From Lepeophtheirus salmonis (taxonomy: Eukaryota > Arthropoda > Copepoda > Siphonostomatoida > Caligidae), in assembly GCF_016086655.4 (NCBI RefSeq), contig NC_052135.2, positions 53,059,671 to 53,123,670 of the forward strand: 64,000 nucleotides of DNA. Reading direction: 5' to 3'. The notes below the pieces were generated by a model, which worked only from the letters and a program-made list of their open reading frames with translations, was not told where the DNA came from and made no database searches. Each line of letters opens with the position of its first letter. Position 1 is the stretch's first letter. Shown one piece after another: positions 11,219 through 24,507 of this stretch. The position numbers and the translations under genes are program-made.

Positions 11219-11475
11219 CAGGGGCGGCCACTGCAGTGGGCTGGAGGAGCTGTACCCCCCCAATTAAGTAATTTTTTGCTTTTTACTAGAAACTAGCTAT
11301 TGACCTTTTTAAATTTATCTACAAAATATGAGCAGTTTATTTTTTCAGAAAAATTTAATTTTTTTAGAATAGCTGTAGATTTTGGAATTTTTTTTCCATA
11401 AAAATTAATTTTAATTTTTTTTCAGGAAACTTAATATTTGAATTTTTTTTTCTCTAAAAAAAGCAAAAAATAAAC
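11219..11475. mobile_element. Family A short element
   Basis: Begins CAGGGGCGGCCACTGCAGTG, then GGGCTGGAGGAGCTGTACCC and AATTAAGTAATTTTTTGC, then AT-rich inner units (TAGCTGTAGATTTTGGAATT). Same terminus and order as 22300. The right end is eroded. Confidence 0.6.
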
Positions 11476-11479
11476 TTAT

Positions 11480-14400
11480 TTCTCTAGGAATCACATGGGC
11501 GCAAACGCCCACACATTGAATTCAAGAGAATATCATCTCCCAAATATATTGTGCATGAAATACGGCGATTCTATAAGCAAACAACGATTTTTTCTCAAAA
11601 AATTCCAAAAATCTACCTCCCCCCCCCAAAAAAATTTATATATAGGATATAATCCTGTGGACGCCTTTCATTTTATATGGGACTGTGCCTTTATATGAAG
11701 TAAAATAATAAATTGTGATTTTCTCTTTTTTTTTTTATTTTTAAATTTAAATAGTGTTTTTATGTTGACGCATTATCACGTGCCTAAATCTTTCAAATAT
11801 GAACGCATTCGATGATCATGACTTAACGCTGTTCCAAATTACATACGTGAGTATTAGATAAATATTGCTAATTGTACAGAAAATGTAGGTTTTTACTATT
11901 GAGTTACATCATTTGCAACTCTGCATTTTTTTATTACTCTACTTTAAGTAATGATAATACTAGAATAAATTGATCAAAAAATTGTTTTATATAAAAAAAA
12001 ACTTTATGGATGGAATAAGACATCCTTTGTCTATGTTATATTTTCACAAGTGTACTGTTTACATTTATTTTGTGTATGTACTTCATACGATATCTACAGA
12101 ACATTCTATTTAAGTTTTATTTTTTTACTCAAAACTTTAAAGGGTGGTTTATTGATTTTGATACGAATGTGAATATTATATGAAACACGGTCAAAAAGCA
12201 TATCAAGACAGTTCAAACTATGACACTAACTGTAACAGTTCCCTAAGTCACTTAACATAACGTCTGAGCCAGAATTGAACATGTTAGGTTTCTGGGTTTT
12301 TTTTGGTTGCTCCTCCTGCCAGTATATGCCAAATTAGCCGATTTCGAACTAGATATAGCCAAATTTGCAATCATCTGGGTTATTTTTTTAAGAATAGTAA
12401 AAAGAACTCATGTCCATGGGCAAATTCGCAAAAAAAAAAAAATCTCTAGACAAATCTACCCAATCAACGGTGGTCAAGACTACTGATCAGAAATCTCGAG
12501 AGAGAACATTCTTTAATCAAAAGCATCAACGATTCCATATGAAGCGTTGTAGGAGTTTTCTTAATGATCTCTAACATTATGGCAACCGAGGATTTTCTTC
12601 TACAATGAAGAATGAAGAATTTACACAATTGTTGTATAAAAAAAATGAATGTAAAAATAATATTCAATACTCAAACCCTAGGCTTAAAAAAATTGTATTT
12701 CTCTAAGATCAGAACACAACACCTACCCCAAGTTTCTCAGCCATATACTTTTTCATGATCCATAAAAGAGTTTATGCTACCTCAGCGGACGGTGGAGTCT
12801 GTCATTTTAGTACCTATTCATTTTTACTTGTCCAAAAATGTACTCAGATATATCGAAACTCCTTCTTTTGATGGTTAGCAGCAAGAATAATACTTGTATT
12901 GTAACTATATTAGTCAGAACAGACTCAAATATCATTATTTTGTTGCCCAGCATAGGTTTGAAACTTAGGTGGGGTCATTTTTTATACCAGCAGTACGCGA
13001 AGGAAGGTGGTATAGTGTTAAAGGATTGCCTATACCAGGGCCGTTGCAAAGATGGTAAAGAGGATACATTTGCCCCGCCTATAATGGGATAAATAGTCTT
13101 TTTTTTAAAGATAATTTTTTGTCCTGCTAAAAAAATCTGAGCCTACAGCAGTGCAAAGTTTTAGGCTTTCCGATTCTTCTATATATGTATAGAAATTGAG
13201 CAAAATTACCTTTAAAAATTGTTAAATTATTTATGAACATCTTTTAGGAATGATGTAAAGGTCTCTGTCTCGTTTTAAACAACGATAAAAGGGCAGCAAG
13301 AATAACAATGGAGTTTCATATTCCAAATGTGATTATTTTAAAGTAAGGGTAAGCCATTAATGTTACGTATAGAATTCATTATTTTTTTACCCAGACTCCC
13401 TGATCAGACAACAACGTATTTTACATGAATAACATCAAAAAAACTAGTTCAATATTACATAAAGTAAAGATGAAATAGATAAAGGGGATGTATAATCTAG
13501 GGGTAATTAAAGAGGAATGTGCACTATAAAAATGACAGATGGAATTAAGAAAATAAGTTATAATCTATGCATGTTCATCTAGGGGAAAAAAAGGGGTTAT
13601 CGTAGCTGCTTGATCATTCCATCAAAAATTATATTCAACGAATAAAGCATTGGAGTGTTGTTCCAAAACAGGTGCAATTAGTTGGCATAAAATATTTGAG
13701 AAACGACGATTTTTATAGGTAACATGATGTACATACTTGGAATATTAATTCTGCGTCATATTTGAATGAATATTAATAAAAGTAGACTTGTATGAATGTA
13801 CAAATACTATCAAAGAAAATAATCTTAACAATCACTCAACACAATAAATATATAAAAACACAAATAAATTATTCACTTTTTTAAAAGTATCCCAGAGCAG
13901 AGTACAATTTGTATGTACATACATTTAACATATTAGTACATACGTCACATGGGAGTAATCAATCTCTTTGGGAGTGAGCCGTATTCCCCCTTCTGCAAAA
14001 CAACACCTTTCTCAATGGCAAAACCCAGCTTTCTTGAATGTCTTTGTAATTTAATACTATTAAAGTAGAGTCCAGTTATCTTGGGTGTGTGTGCGTACAT
14101 AAGAATATATGGGGGGGGGATATTGTTTTCTTCATCTCCTTTCCTTCGATCACAAACAGACTCATCCATACACGTATATACATATTACTTTGAGATCTTA
14201 TGGAGAAGCGGCAAATGAAGGTGTTCACAATAATTTAATTGTGTATCTGTGCGACGTTGAGCAGACTTGTATCATCTTGAATGAAAATTGTAGAATAAGT
14301 CAAATCCTTGCACTTATATATGTATGGACAAAAAAGAATTATATTTCATTTTTTTAAATCTAGTGTTTATAACATTTACGACTTTTATAAATTCACATCA

Positions 14401-14489
14401 CAAAAAATGAGAAGGGGCTGAGGATGAAAGAAGAGAGGACTTTGTGTGGGGGGTGGGGATGACAGGGAAAGAAGGGGGGTTAGGGGACA
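11480..14489. other. No gene recognised; 3' flank of the TEAD gene
   Basis: AT-rich, with short open frames that show no known domain. The part just below 14490 is presumably TEAD 3' untranslated sequence. It has a G/T-rich run near 14085-14120 and a G-rich run near 14430-14490. No canonical AATAAA on the minus strand was found close to the stop. Confidence 0.5.
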
Positions 14490-17400
14490 TCAATCTTTAA
14501 CTAGACGATATATATGATGTTGTGCTCCGTGGTCGGATGTGGATACTTCAAATACGTAAGCTACACAAAGTAAGGTTTCTTGAGTATCTCGATTGGTTAT
14601 CACCTGAAATATAAGAGTCCCATATGAATAATAGTTATACATACAATTGTATAAATCGTTTACCTGCAAAATTGTAAAATTTTCCAGCACACTATTCATC
14701 ATATATTTTTCAGGAAGGTGTTTAAGCTTGTGTATAAAGTTGATCATGTATTCGCACATGGGCGATCGATGTATCTTATACAAAAATCTTCCATTTTCGA
14801 ATTTACCTACTTCTGTCTCCAATTTTTCGACTACTTGTTTGCCAAAACTACAAACTTTGGTTGAGCACTGTATGGTCATATTGTCGTTACTTTCATACCT
14901 TTAAAAGCAAATGAGCACTTAAAAGATTACAACAAATGAAAGAGATAATAACATACGTTGTAGTAACACCGTAAAAAGCTCCGGCCTCTTCTGATATGTT
15001 TGTATTGAGATCAGCCCAAAATTTAACTAGGAAAAAGGCATCCGTGGGACCCTTTTCATATAATTCTTTAAGTCCTCCTTTTTTCTCTGGAAATTTATCC
15101 TGAATTTGCCGGACATCGATTGGCTGTAAATATATTTGAAAATAAAGAATAATGTGAAACTAGGGGGATGGACGAATAATAACACACGCATATAAATATA
15201 AACGCACACAATAGAAAGAGACATTTATTACTAGGGAAAATATCAATAAGAGGGGAAATCCAACTATTTCTTCTACAACCATATCATCATCAACATATTA
15301 TGAACTATTATTCATCTTTAAAAAGAAAGCTAGATCAAATACTACACACACATGAATGAAGTTTTTTCTTTCTGTCCCTCCCTTACACTCAATACATTTT
15401 TTTTTTTTTTTTTTTTGTTAATCAGATCAAATGAAAAGAACTTGTTTTATAAGTTCTTGATTTATTTTTTTAACCACCCCAATTTCTTTTTTTAAATAAG
15501 GCAACATATTGAGAACATTAATCATCATCCATGGCTTTCACAGCGATATTCAAAACAAATGTAAAAGATAACACTAAAGCAAGTAATGATGAGCGTTATT
15601 ATACCTCTAGTACAGGGTCAGAACTAGACACAACACTGCCGATATGGACGAAATGATGTTTATGATAAGTCTCTGGTTCATTGGCTTGGGATTCTACGTA
15701 CGACGTAAACTCTAAGAGTCTTAATTTTTGTGTACCGATAGATCTTCCTTGCCAAGGAGGAGTCGATGAGGTCTGTGCGGAAATGATGCCAGAGGGAGCA
15801 CCCGGTTTGTCCGTTATACCAAACGAAGAATTCGCAAAAGGTTTTATACTGAAATTAAATATATATATATATATGTATTTATTTTAGACCAAATTGAAGC
15901 AATAATTCATTTGCTAAAAATAAATAATACTTACTCTTGCGTTGATCCAGAATGTAGTCCCGGTTGCCAGAAGCTCCCTGCATAGCTTACAGGGGTATGA
16001 TGAATCTGCAGGAAATTAAATCAATCATAAATAAAATATCATTAAAAAAGGAGCAAATATCAGTTAAATTATATTTAGACTCTTTTCATATATTTTGAGA
16101 AAAACCTTGAAGTAGGTAAATATTTCAGGAAATACATATGTTTTTTGTTTGTTTTTTATATATTTGTCGTTCAGTTAAAATGAAGTAAACAGAGAAGTGA
16201 GGAGTTATTTGTTTAACTATATTCAGTTTGTAAAACAATTGACCAGAGTCTATCTTCATCTATATTATAAAGACGCTGTACAGCCATTTTTGATATAAGA
16301 AATAACAAAGTAGTTATATTGATAAAATTTGACAGGCGTTTTGGATGTAGCATCGAGCGTGCGCTTCATATTAAAAAAGAAAAGTATGTATGCAAGGGTA
16401 GCTATTTGTATTTATGTATAAAGTTGTATGTAAAAGTGATTGAAATCTCGTCAACTCATATTTTATACAACTCTACTCTATACTATGAAATAGAAGTTGA
16501 GGACTCATTTTTAATAAGGAGCGTGCGTAGCAAAACTCATATAAAAAAGAAAAGAACTACATTATATAAAATAATAAAGAATGAAAACACTTTAATTGAG
16601 GTTTTGCAACAAGTGTGTGGTACCAAAGCTCGGCCAGGTAGGGCTCTAGATAATAAAGTATAGCTCCCTGGCTCATCCAGTCAAATTAATTTTGACATAA
16701 CTACTTGTCCGTCTGCTCATGAAAAACGAAGAGTAACACTGAGGATTTCTTAGAGAGCTATATACTAAATTATTAAATCAAATTTTGTCTGTCTAACTCC
16801 GTGCTAGTGTTAAATATTGTAGAAAGAAGGAAACTAATTGCTTATAAAGTAGAAAAGATAACTACTTACACCAACTCCGGGAGGGATTGCTAAAGATTTG
16901 GCCTGCATCGCTGTTGCGGATACAATTTGTGCAGAAGACATTTGTTGCATTGATTGTAACGCCTTTTCTTTATGAGCTTGATCAATATATGAAGCTGTAG
17001 AGCCATTTCCAGGTACCTAATGAAGAAACAAATTGAGATAAATTTATAGTTATTAAACTGAGGGATATATTTAAATAAAGGGTTTTCATGTAGCGTCAGG
17101 ATGGTTGATTTTGGTCAATTTGGGAGCTAAACAACCTAGTTTTATAATAAGTTTCTTAACTTTTTTAATTAATACTTAGGAACATAGTGAACTTATACTT
17201 TTGGATGTCAAAATGAGACCAACAAATAAAAGGGCTAAAGCTTATTTCAAAAATCTATTCCTCTATTGCCTTTTTTTATTATAAATATAACCCTAATATG
17301 TTCAAAATATATCATTACATCGTTAAGCAATCTTATTTCTATATTGCGGAACTATTGCAATGGAAAGAATAATATATTTTTCTCGTAATTATTCTACTTT

Positions 17401-20205
17401 TTTGTTTCTAATTGATTTAAAAAAATATTGTGCAAATTTGAGACATTTCATTTGGATTTCCAGTATTTGATTATATACAAATTTCACTCTTTATCATTGA
17501 CATCAAGTAGTACTCAATGCAGATTTCAAGTCCTCTTTTTTTTAATTCGTAAAGCCATCCAATTGAGTTTCATCAATATTTATTGGTAATTTGTACATTT
17601 TATGTAGTAAAATATCAACTTTGAGCACCCAAGATGGTGCCTCCTTCAATAAGTACGTCAGTGAAAACGCTTGACATAAAATGCATGGGGTATAATATTT
17701 TGTTATGTACGAGATACAATTGATACGCGAATTTTATAAATGAATCTGCATATACGTAATTAAAGTACTAATTTATATACATATATAGATATTTGTGTGT
17801 TAGTGATAATACAACTAAAATCAGACAATAGGTATTGTTCAAGTTTTCTCTTATATCACGTGGCATGTATATAATAGTACAACAGTGTCATGTCATGATC
17901 ATCTAGCTATTCAAAGGCATGCAAAGGTGTATCTATTGACTATTAGGTACAGATAAAAAACCCATTTTGATTAAGTCACAACAGGTTACAAAAGTAATTA
18001 AAACAGGTTTTCCACGTAGTGTGCCGATTCTTTGAAAAATATGTATTAGTAGGGAAAAAATTAGAACATAATATTACAATTAGAAAATGTTATTAATTTT
18101 TTCTGTACTAAATTTTACTCTACTTTCAAACTACATTCTTTAATGACCTTTTAGGAGGAGTAGTAAAACAAAAAAGTTGTATCAACTTCATTATGGAGAT
18201 AATAAAGATTTTTTTTTTAAAGATAAGAGATACAATTTGTTTATAAATGAATCATTTGTTTGTGTTTATAGAGTCGTCATTAATTATTAAATATATATAT
18301 CCTCCTCCAAGGAATAACTTTATGGAAATTACTGTAATTCAAGGATAGCCTGTAAACACACAAGCAAGTTAGAATATTTTTTCTCAAAATTGAACATGGA
18401 TTACATTAGTATTCTTATAAGATATATTGCTAATTTACGTCACCAAACTATTCTTATTAACCCTTAGGGTGTTCTCAAATTCCAAGTAGATATATTTTAT
18501 GGCTGAAATGCACCATAAAAATATAAAACTCTTAAATCAAATAAACGCTCTAAAACTATAGCTAAACTTCTTGGATATCTTAACTCTACCCACAAATTTG
18601 AATATTACGTCTATAATTGACTTAAATATGTCTGTAAAATTAATTGGGATTTTCTCCTTTTCTTGATGTTTGTTCAGGAATGTTTTTATGTTGACGGAGC
18701 ACATATAAAAATTGACTTATATATATATATACATTGTGTAATGAGTTAGAGGGGATTTAAGTGTGTCATGAATATGTGTATTGTAGGGGAAGGATGTGTT
18801 TTAGCAGACACCGCTAATAATTAGGTATAATAAAATTAGAAACTTGAGAGTACAGAACTAAGATAATAAGTGTATTTATTTTTACTACATGATTTCGTCT
18901 ACTAGAGAAAGCCTTCAGCATCAAGTGGGGAAAAAGAGCTTTATGTGCAGCAGTCCTACCTTTAATTTTGCTTGAATTTCTCGAACTTTCCTTCTTGCCA
19001 AAACTTGGATGTGAGATGATACCTGCTTTCGAGTTCGTGTTTTCCCAGTTCGTAACTTGATGTATCGAGCAATAAGTTCATTGCGCCCTAAAGAAACAAA
19101 AAATACAATAATTAAATCTAATGCATTATCATAATTGTTAAGTTATATTTAAATATTAGTATTGAGACTCGGTTCAAGACCGAATTCTTCCCTGGTTCGG
19201 TCTTATGTGATTTTTTGTCGAACAATTTGGACCAATATTTTGGTGTAAACCACGATTTTGTAATGCCATTTAATCGTTTTTAAATCGTAGATAAACTTTG
19301 CAGTCTCAATATATATAGATCGAACTTTCCCAGTCACAATATATAGACCTAATTTATCTACTATTTTGTTTTATGCAACACATTTAAATTTACATAACGT
19401 TATTTTTCATTTCCGTTGTTCACACAGCTGACGTTATCAACAATTCGTCAACAATTTAGTATCTCAAACATTAAAAATATTCGTGTTATTCCCTATATGC
19501 CATCCTAGAAGTCTAATATTTAATAATAACACTTAAAAACAGCGAAATTCAGACTGTTGAAATGAATTTCTCAGATCCATTTTTTTTTTTTTTTGTAAAA
19601 ATTGGATAACCCCATTATTCATAATGAAATAATAGAGTTTCCAAGCATAATTCTGTAAAGTCAATATTTGAGTTACAACCCATTTACTTCTCACATTTTT
19701 AATTCGTCTATAGAACCGATCCAAATTGAACTTCTTTAAAGGATCACTGAAATTCATAACGGTATAGGATTTTCAGAGAGAAACCCCAACACTAATATAT
19801 ATATGCACTGAATAAGTAATAATATCCAACATCATTGAACCAATAAATGAAGATTTAATTTGAATCATCTTCTTCCTGAAGGTGACTCGTAGAAAATGAT
19901 TAAATATCAACAATACTCACCATACATTTTTCCTTCATCTGATAGAATTATTTTTCTTCGTCCACATGGTGGATATATGGCTAAGGCTTCTTGGAAGCTT
20001 TGTTCAATTTCAGGTGCCCAGACTCCCTCTGCATCAGTACCAATAACTTCTTTGTCATCCTATAATATTAAAATATATAAATTATAAGCAATCCATTTTA
20101 AATATGTAGGTAGATCCTTACATCAAACTCTGATGAATCGAATTTGGTAATTTGCTGATTAAGATCGGAAGATAATCCAGGAACGCGGATTACATCTGTT
20201 TGCAT
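14490..20205 (-). CDS. sd: TEAD/scalloped transcription factor, nine exons, complete
   Basis: This is the DNA-binding partner of Yorkie/YAP in the Hippo pathway, a nuclear factor that binds MCAT-type sites. Exons read on the minus strand: 20205-20122, 20059-19921, 19087-18960, 17016-16870, 16005-15935, 15848-15605, 15123-14957, 14898-14664 and 14603-14490 (stop included). All introns are GT-AG, all phases match, and the total is 1329 nt or 442 residues, normal for the family. The TEA domain lies at about residues 36-112 and contains YPPCGRRKIILSDEGKMYG and RKQVSSHIQVLARRK. The Yorkie-binding domain runs from about residue 221 (PWQGRSIGTQKLRLLEF) to the C-terminus (QHHIYRLVKD). Cys343 in KVCSFGKQ is at the position that is palmitoylated in vertebrate TEADs (family knowledge). 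The start is supported by an in-frame TGA two codons upstream of the ATG at 20205. A non-coding first exon further upstream cannot be excluded. Introns 2 to 4 are large and hold repeats. Confidence 0.95.
14604..14663 (-). other. 60-nt in-frame last intron of the TEAD gene
   Basis: GT-AG intron between codons 405 (Gln) and 406 (Val), inside the Yorkie-binding domain. It starts GTAAAC and ends TTTCAG. Its length is a multiple of three and it has no stop in the coding frame, so the exon 8 frame runs straight through to the normal stop. The flanking protein (FTILQ then VITNRD) matches the family without the insert, so removal is expected to be the normal outcome. Confidence 0.85.
16319..16663 (+). 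repeat. Intronic repeat in TEAD intron 4 with a 114-codon open frame
   Basis: An open frame on the strand opposite to the TEAD gene, inside its fourth intron. No domain is recognisable. Part of it (about 16495-16580: an ACTCATTTTTAA block, then a GAGCG block, then an A-rich block) resembles about 10385-10470, so this is more likely a dispersed repeat than a gene. Confidence 0.4.
19152..19340. repeat. Family C fragment in TEAD intron 2
   Basis: TTAGTATTGAGACTCGGTTC, AAGACCGAA, CCTGGTTCGGTC and CGTTTTTAAATCGTAGATAA are also present, in reverse, at 55930-56012. Confidence 0.5.
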
Positions 20206-21494
20206 TTTTCACAAGCCAGAGAGAGCTCCCAGAAAAAAATAGATATCCGAGTAATTTACATACAAAATATATGTATTTTGCCTCTTTCTGAAAGCAAACA
20301 AAAGGAATTTAATGTTAATCATATTCAATATCCTCTCGGCGGTAATATATATATATATAGTGTATATACTAAAAAGAATTGACATTATGATTCATAAATA
20401 AATATTTTGAAATATTCTTTTATACACACACACCGAAAAAAAAACGACACAGTCCTCACCACATTATCATCATCATAACCTAAACACCAGCACATGTGTT
20501 TTAGGTGAGGATAGGGAAGAAAGAGGAGAAGGAAAATAAAGGTTATTATTGACCGAAGGGGTTTTGTGGCGAAACAGATTGGGAAGTAAACAAAAATCTC
20601 AAATAATAATGAGTAAACAACTTTTTGTACTTAAATAATAATACTACAACCTATCCATTTTCATGGAAAAATTATACCCAATAGGTATAATTTTTCTCTG
20701 TTTTGCAGGTACATATTGAACAAGATCCATATATTTATTTTTTTCAAAATGTTTTTAAGGTGAAGAAAATAATAAATAATATAATCATCGAACCTATTAA
20801 CTTGGGAGGAGGAGGAGTAGAGACAGGAGACACAGATAGATGGATGGAAAAATACAGACTCGTCTCTTGATAGATATATTTCTATATTTGATTATTATAT
20901 ATATAAAATATAAGCATATATCTTATGCAGGAAAAAAAAAGCTACCAAATACACTTGTATCAAACGAACAAACTTGATACTTGGACAACACTGAGAGATA
21001 AAACAATTGCTTATTTCAAAGCAAACATACTTTTATTTTAATATATAGCATATTATAGTACATATAACGTTAAAGATGTAAAATAAATAAAAAGGACACA
21101 TTTTTATGGAAGATACATTTTTTTTACAGTACATAGTAATAAGAAACAAAAAATGCGGAGAAGCAGTGAAGTAGTATTTTTGATATATATATCTCGGGTG
21201 GCTCTGTTATTGTACTTACAAAATCAATGTTAGTATTGTCATTCTCAATCGGTTCTAATAGTGAAAATATATTCATTCATGATTTGAATTATATTAAGAG
21301 GGCTCTTAAACTTTTAACTGAAATCATTTGTGTACGTTTTTATTTATAACACAAATGAAACGTGTAATACATGTAAATTCATCCACTACCGAGAAGATAA
21401 TTGTGCACCAAATAAAGGTTCGTTGTGTAGATTAAGTACATTGTAATCAGAGAGATCACTCCTTGGAAAGTATCCCAAGATCTTGGGATCTGGA
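20206..21494. other. 5' flank of the TEAD gene, no gene recognised
   Basis: AT-rich, with several (AT)n runs (20346-20362, 20890-20915). It may hold the TEAD promoter and a non-coding first exon, but nothing in it fixes a transcription start. Confidence 0.4.
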
Positions 21495-21720
21495 TAGTTT
21501 TGTGTCGATCCTTGTTTAGGAAGGCATGCATATCCAGTCCAGTTCAGTTTCGTTCGTGTCCAGTTGAGTCCTGCATTTTAGTCCTTCAACTGATAAAGCT
21601 CGGTCCTTTATGGCATCACTCAAATGTATTCCTTTTTTAATCAGTTCTTGTGCTGACAGTCCGAAGGACTGATAGGAATAGTCCTAAAACTGCACCAAAT
21701 AAGGACAGAAACAACACTAG
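21495..21720. mobile_element. Family B MITE, copy 1
   Basis: Ends TAGTTTTGTGTCGATCCTTG and GGACAGAAACAACACTAG are inverted relatives (consensus TAGTGTTGTGTCRGTCCTTA). The interior has repeated CAGTCC/GGACTG words and a GATGACATCACTCAA-like block. Confidence 0.7.
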
Positions 21721-22299
21721 ATATTGACCTTACGTTAGGCATGATTTTTATCAGAAATGTCGGATTTTATACATACAACATCATTAATTACTTTGGTTTG
21801 AATATATTAATTAATTCTTCAAACTTTGTTTATCTATAGTGTTAAGGGTTTACTACTCGTATAGTCGTTTTCAACTAGTAAGAACACTGGAAAATGTTCG
21901 AACAGGCAGCCTCCAATACCTTTAATAATGAAACTATAAAGGGGCAATGTTCATCAACGATACACAAATAGGCTTATAATGCATACAGAAAAATATATAA
22001 ACTTATCAGCAGATATTATTGAAGGCGATGAAGAATATGAAAATTAACTGATTCAATGTAAGTAGTGTCAATTTGAATTGATATTCTGTTAACTTTTATT
22101 ATTTTCTTGGGAGTTCAGTTTAAATTCTTGGGATTTTTAGGGGGATCAATGGATATTATAATATGAGAGGCAACACTGATTGTAATACTAACAAACAATA
22201 TAATTAATGTTAAAAAGGATTGAATTGTGAATATTGTCATTCCCATAAAATCTATTTATGCTTAATGGCAAAATTGGTATTGTACAAGATTTTATGTCA

Positions 22300-22557
22300 G
22301 GGGCGTCCGCAGGGCGTAGGCTGTAGCCCCCTCTCAAATTAAGGAATTTTTGCTAGAAAATTAATATATTTGAATTTTTTTTGTTAACAGCTGTGGATTT
22401 TTGAAATTTTTTCCAAAAAATTTAATACATAAAATGTAATTATGAAATTTTTTTTAAGAAATTTAATTTTTTTTTAGTAGCTGTGGATTTTTGAATTTTT
22501 TTTCAAAAAATATTCATATAACCAAAAAAAAGAGGATCCTACAGACGCTCCTGAATG
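22300..22557. mobile_element. Family A element with both ends, reference copy
   Basis: Left end CAGGGGCGTCCGCAGG and right end CCTACAGACGCTCCTG are inverted repeats with three mismatches in 16. The inside reads GGCTGTAGCCCCCTCTCAAA, ATTAAGGAATTTTTGCTAG, then two AGCTGTGGATTTTTGAA units separated by A/T homopolymer blocks. Non-coding, 258 bp, MITE-like. Confidence 0.75.
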
Positions 22558-23194
22558 TTATTAGAAAAAGTTGGAGATAAACAATTTATTTCTCTGGCTA
22601 ATTCTTTAATATAGGGTAAACATTAAATATTAATTCAAGTCACAAATATTTGGTATTTCGAAGTTTAATATAAAGGGAATATAATGAAAGGGCGAGGCAA
22701 GTCAAAGTAAAACATTGATTTGTAAGGGCCACCCTAATATACATACATATTGAAAAGTAACCAAAAAGTTATGCATGAGGTTAATAAGAGAAATATAGAT
22801 GTTGTTATTATATTAGACTCTTTAATAATATCTAGGAATGATGATGCTATTTCATGAATTCTAAATATTTTAAGTAAAATCTGTGCAGAAAAAAAAAACC
22901 GCCTACAAAAAAAATTGCATTGAAGAAAAATATATATTTTACGAGAAAAAATAAAAATTGATATGATTCATATAATTACTCATAATATATGTAATTTATA
23001 TATGCACATATATATAAAACATCCTACTTTTGGTCAACGAACGCAAGGAAAGGGAATAAACGGATCGGATAGTCGAAGAAGGAGATCCAATTTCAAGATT
23101 TGATTTTTTTTTGGCAAGAAATAATGTGACGTCAGGTATGGTGGTGCCCTTGTTAATAAAAGTTATAAATGTGGTGCGTCAACATAAAAATCTC

Positions 23195-23562
23195 CAAAGA
23201 TTTTTGTTCCATTTCGTATTTTTTTAGTGATCCCATTTTTTATGGGAGTGTACTAGCAAATAGTTAATATTATCATCATATTTATTCCAATTTCGAAGGA
23301 AGATCGAGGCAATCCAAGGAAGATTGATCATCTATCTCAAGAGATGTTCGAATACAGATTCCGAATTCCACGGGGACAACGGGAGGATAATTCATCCGAG
23401 GAAAACTAACAGACCTCATAAGGGAGTAGGGTGGACTCCTTCCTTGGGACTGAGATACCAGGATCGAAACAATAAAGTGATCCATTCACGATGAGTAGAT
23501 AATTTTAATACTTCAAAATGGGATCCTTTAAAAAAAATACAAAATGGAACAAAAATCCTTGG
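23195..23562. mobile_element. Inverted-repeat element with internal relic
   Basis: Left arm 23195-23238 and right arm 23515-23562 are reverse complements over about 45 bp (AAGATTTTTGTTCCATTTCG against AAGGATTTTTGTTCCATTTT). The 275-bp interior is less AT-rich; a plus frame reads IDHLSQEMFEYRFRIPR, which weakly recalls the N-terminal region of Harbinger-type transposases. The opposite frame is also open for 67 codons, so neither is proven. Confidence 0.55.
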
Positions 23563-23969
23563 GAATGCAAATTTTTAAATTACATATTGAATACTGTTCT
23601 ATAATATAAACTATGATATCCTCATCCCTATGTATTATGAATAAATTATAAGGGTCTAAAGAAGAGTGTCGTTTTTCATCATTTTCCAGCCTAAAAATGG
23701 TTTTACATCAAGTTCAGAACAAGATACATAATCAATAAAAACCCTTTTTAATCATAAAAAAACACCTTTACATAAGTTTTATTAACTCTACTTTTAATTT
23801 GGAGAATGTTTTAATGGTAAAAAATGACTCCAAAAGATAATAGTACCGAATTACAAAAATCCCAGATATTTCAGAATTCAGATGACTGAAATCTGCGCAC
23901 AAAGATAAATTCATTTTTGGGTTGAATTCATTTGTACATAATGAGTGTTACTCAAATTATTAGGATGAG

Positions 23970-24235
23970 TAAAGAAAGTAAAGAATTTTAGCAATAGTTT
24001 TGAATCTTTATTTGATTATAGGAACTTGTATTGGCCTGACATGGCCCCTTTCAAATATAATATATCCATTATGGCTACTTTAGGTGGAATTTGCAACATA
24101 TACATAGAGGGATAATAAGAATAATTTGTTGATAGAAACAGAGGATAATTTGTATAAGAATACAAGTGCAATCCAGGCTCAATTTTAAGAAAAAGCATTC
24201 CAGCTTGCTTTTGTGTGACGGGAAACAAATAGAAG
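23970..24235 (+). repeat. Family H repeat, uninterrupted copy
   Basis: Continuous version of the sequence split at 6860-8045; a poorer copy lies near 56330-56480. Open frames on the minus strand here are not recognisable proteins. Confidence 0.6.
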
Positions 24236-24256
24236 ATTGAAGAAAATAATAATACA

Positions 24257-24507
24257 TTGTGTTGTGTCAGTCTTATTTATTCGGTCCAGTCTAGTCTTAG
24301 AACTGGTCCTATCAGTCCCTGGGATGGGTCTTTAAGACCCTTGGTCCCTCAGACTTTCAGAACTAGAACTGATTAAAAAGAAGAGATAAAGTTTAGTGTC
24401 ATGAACAAGGGTGGATTTCTATAAGTTTGAAACTGATATCCAGGACTTAACTCTGGGCAAAACTGCAGCTAGTCTTCAGGCCTAAACAAGGACCAGACAA
24501 CACTAGT
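24257..24507. mobile_element. Family B MITE, copy 2
   Basis: Begins TTGTGTTGTGTCAGTCTTAT and ends CAAGGACCAGACAACACTAG, the inverted ends of family B, with CGGTCCAGTC and CAGTCC words inside. Confidence 0.75.

Noticed and set aside
12464..12667. Possible transposase HTH relic
   Set aside because: The frames (either strand) give only vague similarity and no ordered motif set.
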